Shown here: positions 15,901-24,291 of the stretch, piece by piece | Layout of the letters: each line of letters opens with the position of its first letter | Numbering within the stretch: the stretch's first letter is position 1 | NCBI GenBank assembly: GCA_934178345.1 | Contig: CAKPQG010000018.1 | Coordinates: 1 to 47,353 of the forward strand | Length of the DNA: 47,353 bases | Direction: 5' to 3' | From: an uncultured Dialister sp. | GTDB lineage: Bacteria > Bacillota > Negativicutes > Veillonellales > Dialisteraceae | Notes under the pieces: generated by a model | Told to the model about the DNA's origin: nothing | Seen by the model: the letters and a program-made list of their open reading frames with translations, nothing else | The model's database searches: none | Position numbers and translations under genes: made by a program

Positions 15901-18173
15901 TATTCAATCATTCCTTTCTTTTTCTGCAGCATGCGGAGAATTTCGTAGCAGTTTGCTTTGACGCTGATGAAATCATCTACGCCCGCCTTGCGGTAGGTCT
16001 CTTCCAGATCCTTTGGAGCTGCGCCTGCGAGGAAGAGGGTGCCGTCGCCGAGGACTTCTTTCAGTCTCGGAGCCAGAGCCGGTACATCTTCCGGATAGGT
16101 CGCATCCGTGGAACAGATGACAGCGACATCATAAGGCGTGCCTTTGTCATCAGCGCCAGCTTTCAGTGCTTCTACGCACTTATCCCAGCGGGAGCCCGGT
16201 TTGTCTTCGTCATCCTGGAAACCATTGTTGAGATGGACATTGAATTCGCCGACCTGCAGGAAGGAGGTGGAGAAATCTGCTCTGGCTTTATGCTGCGGGA
16301 TCTTGCCCATGTTTGCGAGGAAGATCTCGACATTCTTGCCAGTCTTTTCTTTATATGCTTCGGTATCAAAGCGGAGCGCTTCGAAGCGTTCCGTCCAGCG
16401 GTGTGCATCGATCTTTTCGACAGCGATAGAACCTTCTGCATTGCCTGCGACTTCGTAGATTTCAGCGATGGTCGCACCAGCAGCGGCAGCAGCAGCTGCC
16501 TTGTCGATGGCTTCGCCTTCGCCGGCATCTTTGAGTTCTGCCAGTTTCTGGCTTCTGAACGCAAGATCAAGATCCGCGCGGTATGCCTTAGCTGCATCGC
16601 CGAGTTCTTTCTTGATCGCTTCAGTATCTTCCGGACGAGCTTCCAGAAGCACTTCGCCCATCAGCGGGTACATGTTGTTGCCGACAGCACGGTCTTTTCT
16701 GAGATCCAGTGCTTTGAAGCGTTTTTCAAGGACAGCTTTGATTTCCTTCTGCGGATAGCCTTCTTCGATCGCTTTGGTCATGCCGCCCAGAGATTCGATC
16801 TTCTGGAATTCAGCCCAGATCTTTTCAGCCATCTCTTTGGTGAGTTTTTCAATCGCCCAGGAGCCGCCGGCTGCATCGATCGGGCGCAGCATGCCGAATT
16901 CTTCCTGCAGCATGATCTGCAGGTTTCTAGCGATACGGCGGGAGAATTCGTCACCTTTCCTGACAGTATCATCATATGGTGCATTTTCGTAGGTATCTAC
17001 ACCGCCAACGACAGCAGAAAATGCTTCGGTGGTGTTGCGGAGCATATTCACGCCCACATCGAAAATGGTCTTGGTGAAGAATGCCGGTTTTGCATGGATC
17101 TTCATCGAGCGATCTTCTTCTTCCGCACCGAAAGCCTTCATGATGTTCGACCATACCTGACGAGCTGCACGAAGTTTTGCGATTTCAATGAAGAACGTAG
17201 CGCCTACATTGAAGCCGAAGTAGAAGGACTGTGCGATATCATGAATGGAAATGCCTCTCTTCAGCATTTCACGGATATACTCTACAGCAACGCCGAAGGT
17301 ATATGCGATTTCCTGTACGGCCTGTGCGCCGCCCAGAGAGAAAACGTCGGAAGGGATGAATACTGTCGCTACGCTCGGTGCATTCTTGCGAGCCCAGCGG
17401 ATGGTTTCTGCCATCTGGTCGTATGCTTTTTCAAGGCTTTCCTTATTCTTGCCATCAGTCAGCAGCTGTGTCAGCGGGCTTGCACCGATCACGCCATGAA
17501 GCGAGGACACATCTTTTCCCTGTGCTTTGACTGCGGCAGCCACCATAGCAAGCGGTGCCAGAGCAGATTCGCCGGTATACATCATAAATGGATACTTCGC
17601 AAGATCCAGACCATCCAGAAGGTTATGTACATCTTCGAGAGTGGTCAGAGAAACGCCGGTTTCACCTGGTTTTTCAGCGTCTGTCACATCCATGCCATGC
17701 AGAGTGGATGCATCGAGGCGTACATTGTATACCGTAGAACCACGATCGATTTCGTGTTTCAGGAGCTCATTATTTTCCTTTGGAAGTGCTTCATCACAAG
17801 ACTGTGCAATGCCCCATGGTTCTTCTTTGTAACCATTGACTTTCTGGCCGCGCATGAAATCTCCCATGCCCGGATAGTCATCCGTCGGCAGGATCGCATC
17901 CTGTGCGTCCGGACCTGTACGCAGGGTATAAATCGGGCTGAAGGTGATCCCTTCATATGTCTTGGTATACATCAGCTTGTCGAACGGCTTGCCCTTCAGA
18001 AGAGCGTTGCACGCATCTACCCATTCCTCGTAGGTTGGTGGTGTGAATTCATCAAATGTGACCTGTGGGAAATCGGTTTTGCCTTCCGACTGTTTCAGAA
18101 TCGCTTCCAATTCCTTATCGGTAAGCTGTCTTTCCTGATTTTCCGCGGATGTTGCTTTTGTTACTTCATCCAT
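15900..18173 (-). CDS. mutA: Methylmalonyl-CoA mutase small (non-catalytic) subunit MutA
   Basis: Structural partner of MutB in the heterodimeric (Propionibacterium-type) mutase. Its 757 residues are a little longer than usual. The barrel region keeps family sequence (FYFGFNVGATFFIEIAKLRAARQVW) but lacks the catalytic His/Tyr set. In the C-terminal Rossmann domain the cobalamin motif is replaced (ANMGKIPQHKARADF instead of DGHDRG), as expected for this subunit. The ATG at 18173 has AAAGGAGG 10-14 nt upstream. It is the first gene of the operon, behind a cobalamin riboswitch and terminator at 18306-18645. Confidence 0.95.
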   Translation of the reverse strand: MDEVTKATSAENQERQLTDKELEAILKQSEGKTDFPQVTFDEFTPPTYEEWVDACNALLKGKPFDKLMYTKTYEGITFSPIYTLRTGPDAQDAILPTDDYPGMGDFMRGQKVNGYKEEPWGIAQSCDEALPKENNELLKHEIDRGSTVYNVRLDASTLHGMDVTDAEKPGETGVSLTTLEDVHNLLDGLDLAKYPFMMYTGESALAPLAMVAAAVKAQGKDVSSLHGVIGASPLTQLLTDGKNKESLEKAYDQMAETIRWARKNAPSVATVFIPSDVFSLGGAQAVQEIAYTFGVAVEYIREMLKRGISIHDIAQSFYFGFNVGATFFIEIAKLRAARQVWSNIMKAFGAEEEDRSMKIHAKPAFFTKTIFDVGVNMLRNTTEAFSAVVGGVDTYENAPYDDTVRKGDEFSRRIARNLQIMLQEEFGMLRPIDAAGGSWAIEKLTKEMAEKIWAEFQKIESLGGMTKAIEEGYPQKEIKAVLEKRFKALDLRKDRAVGNNMYPLMGEVLLEARPEDTEAIKKELGDAAKAYRADLDLAFRSQKLAELKDAGEGEAIDKAAAAAAAGATIAEIYEVAGNAEGSIAVEKIDAHRWTERFEALRFDTEAYKEKTGKNVEIFLANMGKIPQHKARADFSTSFLQVGEFNVHLNNGFQDDEDKPGSRWDKCVEALKAGADDKGTPYDVAVICSTDATYPEDVPALAPRLKEVLGDGTLFLAGAAPKDLEETYRKAGVDDFISVKANCYEILRMLQKKKGMIE

Positions 18174-18305
18174 GAAATAGTTCCTCCTTTAATAATTTAT
18201 GGTCACTCACTGACTTGCCAGTGCAAATCAATCAGAGCGCCCCTTTAGACAATTTCACTCAGACAGAAAGTTCACCTCCTTCAGGTTCACGTCTTGGTCC
18301 TACCA

Positions 18306-18342
18306 TAAAAAAAACGGCTGACCCAGTGGGGGCAGCCGGAAA
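18306..18342 (-). terminator. Terminator in the mutA leader (riboswitch 3 expression platform)
   Basis: On the minus strand, GGCTG, an interior loop and CAGCC are followed by GTTTTTTTT. It lies between the aptamer and mutA, about 135 bp before the start codon. An AAGGAGGTGAAC Shine-Dalgarno-like tract at about 18270-18281 follows it with no obvious ORF. Confidence 0.8.
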
Positions 18343-18484
18343 ATAATGAGACCAGGACCGATCTCAATCCCCTCCCCATCTCTCGCAGGTTGACGGAAAT
18401 ACTGATCTTCTCACAAGCCATGATCTTAGACAGAATCAAATCATGTCTTGGATAGATCCCTACTTCCTTCGCGGTGATTCATTG

Positions 18485-18645
18485 GCAGATAGTTCTCCTG
18501 GCTCGGACTCCTCATCTCTTCACGCCTTCCCAGACTTTCGCCCAGTGACATATCTGTGAGAGACTCCTCCTTACAGTGGCGGGACCGCTCCGGCTTTGAC
18601 CGGATTCTCTTTTATGCTTTCGCATCTGCCAGCCATATGAAATTG
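18485..18645 (-). promoter_or_regulatory. Adenosylcobalamin riboswitch 3, upstream of mutA
   Basis: The minus strand gives P1 GGCAGAT/ATCTGCC, AGAGAATCCGGTCAAAGCCGG, the core GCGGTCCCGCCACTG, TATGTCACTGGG, GGGAAGGC and a GAGCCAGGAGAACT end. All key conserved AdoCbl segments are present. It controls mutAB, an AdoCbl-using enzyme, and not a B12 synthesis or uptake gene. Whether ligand turns transcription on or off cannot be decided by eye. Confidence 0.92.
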
Positions 18646-18664
18646 TCTAAATGACTACAGTCTC

Positions 18665-18693
18665 AGTATAATTCATATTCTTCTCAGTGTCAA
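18665..18693 (-). promoter_or_regulatory. Promoter of the mutA riboswitch transcript
   Basis: On the minus strand, TTGACA (18688-18693), a 17-bp spacer and TATACT (18665-18670), about 20 bp before the aptamer. Confidence 0.8.
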
Positions 18694-18757
18694 TCAATGT
18701 TTTTCTTTGCCTTATACATTTCCTGTTAATGTTATATCTAAAATAACAATTTTTGCA

Positions 18758-18787
18758 TTGAACAGCACCTATGAATTATATTATAAT
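18758..18787 (+). promoter_or_regulatory. Promoter of the orphan B12-fold protein gene
   Basis: On the plus strand, TTGAAC (18758-18763), an 18-bp spacer and TATAAT (18782-18787). It is back to back with the mutA promoter about 65 bp away, so the two may share a regulator. Confidence 0.65.
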
Positions 18788-18848
18788 AGTTTTGTATTGA
18801 GGTTTTCTTTTATTATTATTACTTTCGTTCTCATACAAGGAGCTAACT

Positions 18849-19355
18849 ATGGCACTCGATCCGAAAACAAAAGAAACCATTAGAGAAGAAGCCCTTCGGC
18901 TTTCTAAAGAATTTGCTGAACTTGATGGCAGGCGCCCGCGCGTCCTCCTCATAGAAATGGAAAACGATCTCGAAAGTGATCGTGAAGAACGAAAACTCGC
19001 TGCCAATGCGTTTGCAGACTCCGGCTGGGACGTCGACGTCAGCCCGGCGCAGCAGCCAGAGGATGCCGCCAAGGGAGCAGCCGACAATGACGTTCACTTC
19101 GTCTTCTACACCACAACCGGTGAAGCAAGAGGCAAGAATGCTGTCGCCCTCTCGCGTGCCCTCGCCCTCTATGGCCGTGATGACATCCTGATCGCTGTCC
19201 ATCAGGTGCCAGCCGAAGAAAAGGAGTCTCTCTTCCGCTACGGCATCCTCTGTGCCTTCGCCAAGGACTATGATTACCTCCAGGCTTCCCTCACCATGCT
19301 CCGCATCTTGATCGCGAGAGAAAAGCAGGAAATGGAAGAAGAGGATGCATACTGA
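18849..19355 (+). CDS. Stand-alone B12-binding-domain homologue without the cobalamin motif
   Basis: 168 residues that align along their whole length with the C-terminal B12 domain of MutB. RPRVLLIEMEN matches RPRIFLAKMGQ, ANAFADSGWDVDVSP matches ATSFADMGWDVDVGP, AADNDVHFVFY matches AVDNDVHMVGF, and YGRDDILIAVHQVP matches LGREDILVAIGGVIPP. The cobalamin signature DGHDRG is replaced by NDLESDR and the GGVIPP loop by HQVPAE, so base-off His ligation is not possible. Strong ribosome-binding site (AAGGAG) and its own promoter; divergent from mutA across the riboswitch region. I do not know a function. Possible roles are a mutase-associated scaffold, a regulator or a decoy; all are inference. The gene itself is well supported. 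Confidence 0.85.
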   Translation: MALDPKTKETIREEALRLSKEFAELDGRRPRVLLIEMENDLESDREERKLAANAFADSGWDVDVSPAQQPEDAAKGAADNDVHFVFYTTTGEARGKNAVALSRALALYGRDDILIAVHQVPAEEKESLFRYGILCAFAKDYDYLQASLTMLRILIAREKQEMEEEDAY

Positions 19356-19843
19356 GGAATGACTAATCTCCTGCCGCCGAGGACTAGTGACTTGTGACTT
19401 GTGACTAGGTATCCTATCACGCAAGAAATCCAAAATCAAACTTCAGCACAGAACATTCGCACATGCAAGGCAGAATGTACTTGGGAAACACCGATTCAAT
19501 CGTTGTCAGATTTAATCAGCGTGCCCCTGCTATATGTACGATGCAAAACCCTCGGTATATAAGGAAAAATGGCATCCCTCGGATCGTCCTCCTGAGCGAA
19601 GTGGAGTGATCTTATTCATGTGATATTCTACCGATGATCTGAGGCATGCAAAAAAAGAGCGAGTTTTGGCATGAAAATGGTAAACGGTGTTTTATGAAGC
19701 TCATTTAATGCTTGAAGCCAAACTAAACACAGATGGGAGAGCTACGCTCGGATCAAAGGTTCTTTTTTCAAGCGACGATGCTCCCTTTCTAAAAAATGAA
19801 AAACTGAGGTGCTCGATTCTTTCGAACACTCCGGTTTATTGCA
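19356..19843. repeat. Gap with heptamer repeats and a short MITE remnant
   Basis: 19378-19408 has AGTGACTTGTGACTTGTGAC heptamers. 19478-19527 is a short palindrome with MITE-1 ends (GGGAAACACCGATTCAATCG...GATTTAATCAGCGT). 19580-19640 is a degenerate CGTCCTCCTGAGCGAAG palindrome. The open frame at 19687-19899 lacks a ribosome-binding site and runs through the terminator, so I do not call it. Confidence 0.55.
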
Positions 19844-19875
19844 ACAAAAAAGCAGCGCTTACGCGCTGCTTTTTC
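19844..19875. terminator. Bidirectional terminator after mmdC
   Basis: AAAAAAGCAGCGC, TTAC and GCGCTGCTTTTT lie 11 bp past the mmdC stop. It ends the mmd operon before any mmdB gene. Confidence 0.92.
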
Positions 19876-19885
19876 ATATCGGCTA

Positions 19886-20296
19886 TTAGCCAACGGTGAA
19901 GAGAACGTCGCCGCCCTGTACGGACTGGCCTTCGGATACCGGCATGCCGGTGATCTTGCCATCGCATGGAGCCATGATCGGGTTGCCCATTTTCATAGCT
20001 TCGAGAACGAGGACTTCGTCGCCGGAAGCAACTGCATCGCCAACATGTTTGTTGATGCGGATAACTTTGCCCGGCATTGGAGCTTCAACGGATTCGCCTG
20101 CACCTGCAGGAGCTGCTGCCGGAGCTGGAGCCGGAGCCGGAGCCGGAGCCGGAGCTGCTGCTACCGGAGCCGGAGCTGGAGCTGCTGCCGGAGCCGGAGC
20201 TGCTGCTGCCGGAGCCGGAGCTGCTGCTGCAGCACCGCCGTCTTTAACTACTACATCGTAATCCTGGCCGTTAACTGTTACAGTAAATTTTCTCAT
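19886..20296 (-). CDS. mmdC: Biotin carrier subunit of methylmalonyl-CoA decarboxylase (MmdC, gamma)
   Basis: Carries carboxyl-biotin from the carboxyltransferase MmdA to the membrane decarboxylase. The 136 residues have a short N-terminal strand, a long Ala/Pro swinging linker (about 22-66) and a C-terminal biotinyl domain with EAMKM; the Lys is the biotin site (about residue 102). It is the last gene of the operon, 38 bp after mmdD, with AGGAGG in front and a terminator behind. The linker makes low-complexity DNA on both strands, which creates shadow ORFs. Confidence 0.95.
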   Translation of the reverse strand: MRKFTVTVNGQDYDVVVKDGGAAAAAPAPAAAAPAPAAAPAPAPVAAAPAPAPAPAPAPAAAPAGAGESVEAPMPGKVIRINKHVGDAVASGDEVLVLEAMKMGNPIMAPCDGKITGMPVSEGQSVQGGDVLFTVG

Positions 20297-20334
20297 TGTC
20301 TTTCCTCCTAAATGATTGTACTTTCAACTTTCAA

Positions 20335-20649
20335 TTAGAACTGCTGAGTGCCGGAAACACCTGCAAGACGAGATGCAGAGGTCCAGCCACTTCTAGCTGC
20401 CGGGCGGATGGAGACGATTTCGCCGCCACCCATAGCAACGATTGCAGCAGCGATTGCTGCTACAATTGCACCATTGTCAGCTGCTTTAGGAGCTGCTGCT
20501 CTAGCTGGAGCTGCCTTCTTCGGAGCTGCTGCCGGTGCCGGTGCTGCGGACTGATTGAGAGATGAACGTACCTGCCAGATCATGATCAGCGCTACTACTG
20601 CTACGATAGCAGCAAATACCGCGATATACATAACTGTGTTGTTATCCAT
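20335..20649 (-). CDS. mmdD: Methylmalonyl-CoA decarboxylase delta subunit (MmdD / OadG-like)
   Basis: Small membrane-anchoring subunit that assembles the sodium-pumping decarboxylase. The 104 residues have one N-terminal membrane helix (about 5-26), an Ala/Pro linker and the conserved end IRPAARSGWTSASRLAGV. I start at the ATG at 20649, which has AAAGGATGG upstream; a longer frame would need a TTG that lies within that site. It sits between mmdA and mmdC. A separate epsilon subunit (MmdE), present in Veillonella, is not seen. Confidence 0.92.
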   Translation of the reverse strand: MDNNTVMYIAVFAAIVAVVALIMIWQVRSSLNQSAAPAPAAAPKKAAPARAAAPKAADNGAIVAAIAAAIVAMGGGEIVSIRPAARSGWTSASRLAGVSGTQQF

Positions 20650-20691
20650 CTGTACCCATCCTTTCAATTAGAGTTTTTCTTGCAGCAAATA

Positions 20692-22221
20692 TTACAGCGG
20701 AATGTTGCCGTGTTTCTTTGCTGGATGTACTTCGTGCTTGGAAGCAAGCATCTTCAGTGCATTGATGATTGTCGGACGAGTGTTTCTCGGATCGATAACT
20801 GCGTCTACATAGCCACGTTCAGCAGCTTTGTATGGAGTTGCGAATTCTTCGACGTATTCAGCTGTACGCTGTTCTTTGTTCGGGTCTTTCTTGAAGATGA
20901 TGTTTGCAGCGCCTGCAGGTCCCATAACAGCGATTTCAGCGGTTGGCCAAGCGAATACCTGGTCAGCGCCCTGTTCACGGGAGCACATAGCGATGTAGGA
21001 ACCACCGTAAGCTTTACGGAGGATCATGGTGATCTTCGGAACGGTTGCTTCGCAGTATGCGAACAGCATCTTAGCGCCGTGACGAATTACGCCGGCATAT
21101 TCCTGCTGTTTGCCTGGCAGGAAGCCTGGTACATCGACAATGTTGACAACCGGGATGTTGAAGCAGTCGCAGAAACGGATGAAACGAGCGGATTTATCGG
21201 ATGCATTGTAGTCAAGGCAGCCTGCCATGAATGCTGGCTGGTTTGCAATGATACCAACGGTCTGTCCGTCGAAACGTGCGAAGCAGGTAATGATATTCTT
21301 AGCGAATTCTTTAGCTACATCGTAGTATTCACCGTTATCTACAACGGATTTGATAACGTCATACATGTTGTATGGAGCGTTGGAGTTTTCTGGCATGAGG
21401 GTATCGAGAGCCGGATCGGTTCTGGTCGGATCATCACCGGTTTCAACGATAGGAGCATCTTCCATGTTGTTGCTCGGCAGGAAGGAGAGCAGGTAACGAA
21501 TCTGTTTAATGCAGTCTTCGTCGTTGTCGCAAGCGAACTGAGCTACACCGGAAGTACGGTTGTGGGTCATAGCGCCACCGAGAGCTTCAGCGGTGATCTT
21601 TTCGCCTGTTACGGATTCAACTACTGCCGGGCCAGTCAGGAACATCTGGGATGTTTTCTTAACCATGTAAATGAAGTCGGTCAGAGCTGGGGAGTATACA
21701 GCGCCGCCTGCAGATGGTCCCATGATAGCGGAAATCTGCGGAATAACGCCGGATGCAATGGTGTTGCACCAGAAGATTTTGCCGTAGCCAGAGAGTGCAT
21801 CGACAGCTTCCTGAATACGAGCTCCGCCGGAATCGTTCAGGCCTACGCAAGGAGCACCGACTTTGAGAGCCAGTTCATTTACGTGAACGATCTTAGCAGC
21901 GTGCATTTCGCCGAGGGAGCCACCTTCAACGGTGAAGTCCTGTGCGAATGCGAATACGAGTCTGCCGTCAACGGTACCGTAACCGGTAACAACGCCTTCG
22001 CCCGGGAGATCTTTCTTTTCCTGACCGAAGTTGTGGCAGCGGGATTTTACAAGGGCATTGACTTCTACGAAAGTGCCTTCATCAAACAGAAGAGCCAGTC
22101 TTTCACGAGCAGTCAGTTTGCCTTTTGCATGCTGTTTTTCAACTTTCTTTTCTCCACCCATAGCCTCTACGTGAGCGAGGTTTTTGTGAAGAAGTTCAAT
22201 TCTTTCTGCAACAGTTGCCAT
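20692..22221 (-). CDS. mmdA: Methylmalonyl-CoA decarboxylase carboxyltransferase subunit (MmdA, alpha)
   Basis: Moves the carboxyl group of (S)-methylmalonyl-CoA to biotin on MmdC, releasing propionyl-CoA. The 509 residues form the two crotonase-like domains of the acyl-CoA carboxyltransferase family: GKLTARERLALLFD, LNDSGGARIQEAV with the oxyanion Gly-Gly, MGPSAGGAVYSPAL, and in the C-terminal half VDVPGFLPG and ILRKAYGGSYIAM. The ribosome-binding site is TTTGGAGGTG. The 80 bp in front carry two stable hairpins (22242-22297). The mmdD gene follows after 42 bp. Confidence 0.97.
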   Translation of the reverse strand: MATVAERIELLHKNLAHVEAMGGEKKVEKQHAKGKLTARERLALLFDEGTFVEVNALVKSRCHNFGQEKKDLPGEGVVTGYGTVDGRLVFAFAQDFTVEGGSLGEMHAAKIVHVNELALKVGAPCVGLNDSGGARIQEAVDALSGYGKIFWCNTIASGVIPQISAIMGPSAGGAVYSPALTDFIYMVKKTSQMFLTGPAVVESVTGEKITAEALGGAMTHNRTSGVAQFACDNDEDCIKQIRYLLSFLPSNNMEDAPIVETGDDPTRTDPALDTLMPENSNAPYNMYDVIKSVVDNGEYYDVAKEFAKNIITCFARFDGQTVGIIANQPAFMAGCLDYNASDKSARFIRFCDCFNIPVVNIVDVPGFLPGKQQEYAGVIRHGAKMLFAYCEATVPKITMILRKAYGGSYIAMCSREQGADQVFAWPTAEIAVMGPAGAANIIFKKDPNKEQRTAEYVEEFATPYKAAERGYVDAVIDPRNTRPTIINALKMLASKHEVHPAKKHGNIPL

Positions 22222-22241
22222 TCTTACACCTCCAAAAATTT

Positions 22242-22297
22242 TAGGGACCCCCGTGAGGGGGATGCCTTACCCCGGTGGGCAAGGCATTTGCCATCGT
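22242..22297 (-). promoter_or_regulatory. Double hairpin between epimerase gene and mmdA
   Basis: On the minus strand, ATGCCTTGCCC/GGGGTAAGGCAT is followed by CCCCC-TCAC-GGGGG, then an AT-rich stretch and the mmdA ribosome-binding site. It is probably an RNA processing or stability element, or a partial terminator that adjusts mmdA output; the function is inferred. Confidence 0.6.
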
Positions 22298-22301
22298 TCA
22301 A

Positions 22302-22754
22302 TTAAGCCTTGAAGGATGGGCCGCCTGGGCGTTCTGTCAGTTCAAGCAGAAGGCCTGTAGCCTTTGGATGCAGGAAAGCGATGTGACAGCCGCCAGCACC
22401 GATACGATATTTCTTATCGATGAGCGGAACTTCTTTAGCCTGCAGGTCAGCAAGGCAAGCTTCGATGTCGTCGACACGAAGTGCTACATGCTGGAAACCA
22501 TTCTTGCCGCCGTTTGCTTTTTCGATGAAACGAGCAATCGGGCCGTCCGGAGTGGTGGAACCCAGGAATTCGAGTTCGCAAGCTTCGGTCTGAGCAGACG
22601 GTTTGAAGAAGCTGGTGGTTACATGCTGTTCTTCGACGGTTTCATCCGGAAGGGATGGATCCAGTCCAAGGATGTCTTTCATCTGCTGTTTGATCAGCTG
22701 AAGATCTTTAACAGCAACGCCTACATGGTCCACACAAAGTACTTTGAATGCCAT
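22302..22754 (-). CDS. mce: Methylmalonyl-CoA epimerase
   Basis: Interconverts (R)- and (S)-methylmalonyl-CoA, linking the mutase product to the decarboxylase substrate. The 150 residues have the glyoxalase/VOC fold: CVDHVGVAVKD at the start (metal His), QHVALRVDDIEACL in the second half and a final LLLELTERPG (metal Glu). It starts with AAAGGAGGAG about 7 nt upstream and follows meaB2 after 20 bp. Length is typical. Confidence 0.95.
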   Translation of the reverse strand: MAFKVLCVDHVGVAVKDLQLIKQQMKDILGLDPSLPDETVEEQHVTTSFFKPSAQTEACELEFLGSTTPDGPIARFIEKANGGKNGFQHVALRVDDIEACLADLQAKEVPLIDKKYRIGAGGCHIAFLHPKATGLLLELTERPGGPSFKA

Positions 22755-22774
22755 AATAAACTCCTCCTTTAAAA

Positions 22775-23713
22775 TTATTTGAATATTTTGCCTACAATGG
22801 AATCAACGACCGTAAACGGATCTGTCTTCCGTTCAAAGACGTCTTCCACGCAGTCACTAAATTCACCCGTCGAGGAAATATTTTCCTCAATATGACGGGA
22901 AATGCGATCGTGAATCATTTCGAGCATCTCGCTTCTAGCCCGTTCACGTCTTCTTTCTTCAAGGAGACCGGACTCTTCGAGGTACTTTCTATGTTCGCCC
23001 AGAGCTGCTACAACTTCCGCTACGCCCTGATCTTTGTTCGCAATCGTTCTCTCAATCGGAGGACGCCAGTTCTGAGCTTCGCCCAGATCAAGCATCATTT
23101 CGATTTCGACGTTCAAACGATCTGCGCCATCGCGATCACATTTGTTGATGCAGAATACATCACCAATTTCAAGGATACCTGCTTTGATAGCCTGAATATC
23201 GTCGCCTAGTCCAGGTACGAGCACAACAAGTGTCGTATCCGCATTTTTAACGATATCAACTTCTGATTGTCCTACGCCTACTGTTTCGATGAGAATAACA
23301 TCGAGACCGAAAGCATCCATCAGTTTGACCGCATCTGCAGTCTTACGGGAAAGTCCGCCAAGGCTGCCGCGCGTACCCATACTACGGATATAAACACCCT
23401 TATCCAAGGTCAGGTCGTTCATTCTGATACGGTCACCAAGGATGGCGCCGCCGGAGAATGGACTGGTAGGATCGATGGCTACGATACCTACCGTCTTGCC
23501 CTGCTTACGGAACTGCTTAATGAGGGCATCTGACAGTGTGCTCTTACCCGCACCAGGCGCACCAGTAATACCGATGACCTGTGCACGACCGGTATGGTGA
23601 TAGATTTCTTTCATGATATCTTCAAATCCATCCCGTTCGTCTTCAACGATGGTAATTGCTCTCGCTAAGGCACGTCTGGATCCATTCCAAAAATCCTTCA
23701 TAGAAAATTCCAT
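22775..23713 (-). CDS. meaB: MeaB/ArgK-family GTPase, chaperone for methylmalonyl-CoA mutase (copy 2)
   Basis: Second mutase chaperone GTPase: 312 residues with Walker A GAPGAGKST, ETVGVGQSE and NKCDRDG. It is shorter at the N-terminus than the copy at 11823. The frame is open to 23797, but the first 28 codons lack support and I use the ATG at 23713, with GGCGGTG upstream. It follows the McmA1/McmA2 genes and so is presumably their partner. The sequence differs clearly from copy 1, so the pair is not a recent duplication. Confidence 0.93.
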   Translation of the reverse strand: MEFSMKDFWNGSRRALARAITIVEDERDGFEDIMKEIYHHTGRAQVIGITGAPGAGKSTLSDALIKQFRKQGKTVGIVAIDPTSPFSGGAILGDRIRMNDLTLDKGVYIRSMGTRGSLGGLSRKTADAVKLMDAFGLDVILIETVGVGQSEVDIVKNADTTLVVLVPGLGDDIQAIKAGILEIGDVFCINKCDRDGADRLNVEIEMMLDLGEAQNWRPPIERTIANKDQGVAEVVAALGEHRKYLEESGLLEERRRERARSEMLEMIHDRISRHIEENISSTGEFSDCVEDVFERKTDPFTVVDSIVGKIFK

Positions 23714-23833
23714 GGATGCACCGCCTTTTCGAAGAGTAAATAATATAGTTGCAATGGGACTGAGTATCCCCCCAGCCCCATGCAAGCTACATTTCAACTA
23801 ATAAACTGTCAAGCTAGTCAGTCTAAAAGCCGA

Positions 23834-24229
23834 TTATTTTACGTTTTCTTTAATGAAGTCGATAACTTCTTTGGTTGGTGTGCCAGGAGTGAAGATAGCT
23901 TTTACGCCAGCTTCTTTCAGGCCTGGGATATCGGATTCCGGAATTACGCCGCCGCCAACTACGAGAACGTCGCCCATTCCTTTAGCTTTCAGTGCTTCAA
24001 CAACTTCCGGGAAGAGGGTGTTGTGAGCGCCGGAGAGCAGGGACAGAGCTACAACATTAACGTCTTCTGCGTCTGCTGCTTCAACGATCTGTTCAACGGT
24101 CTGGCGAAGACCGGTGTAAATAACTTCCATGCCTGCATCACGAAGTGCACGAGCAATAACTTTTGCGCCACGATCATGTCCATCAAGACCCGGTTTAGCT
24201 ACCAGTACTCTGATACGTTTGTCTGCCAT
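23834..24229 (-). CDS. Methylmalonyl-CoA mutase, separate B12-binding subunit (McmA2)
   Basis: Cobalamin-binding half of a split mutase. The 131 residues match the C-terminal domain of one-piece mutases: RVLVAKPGLDGHDRGAKVIA (His ligand at about residue 18), LSLLSGAH and VVGGGVIP. It lies 62 bp after mcmA1 and has GGAGG upstream. Compared with the orphan protein at 18849, here all cobalamin motifs are intact, which gives a useful internal control. Confidence 0.95.
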   Translation of the reverse strand: MADKRIRVLVAKPGLDGHDRGAKVIARALRDAGMEVIYTGLRQTVEQIVEAADAEDVNVVALSLLSGAHNTLFPEVVEALKAKGMGDVLVVGGGVIPESDIPGLKEAGVKAIFTPGTPTKEVIDFIKENVK

Positions 24230-24291
24230 TGTAAATTACCTCCAGAAATATTTGAGTAATGTAATTATCTTTGCTTCAGGCTGCCCTTAGA

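Noticed and set aside
15888..18248. Long plus-strand open frame (786 codons) opposite mutA
   Set aside because: Exact antisense shadow of mutA/mutB with Phe/Cys/Ile-rich nonsense composition, no ribosome-binding site, and the minus strand carries full mutase motifs.
19687..19899. 70-codon plus-strand frame before mmdC
   Set aside because: No ribosome-binding site, runs through the mmd terminator, no homology visible.
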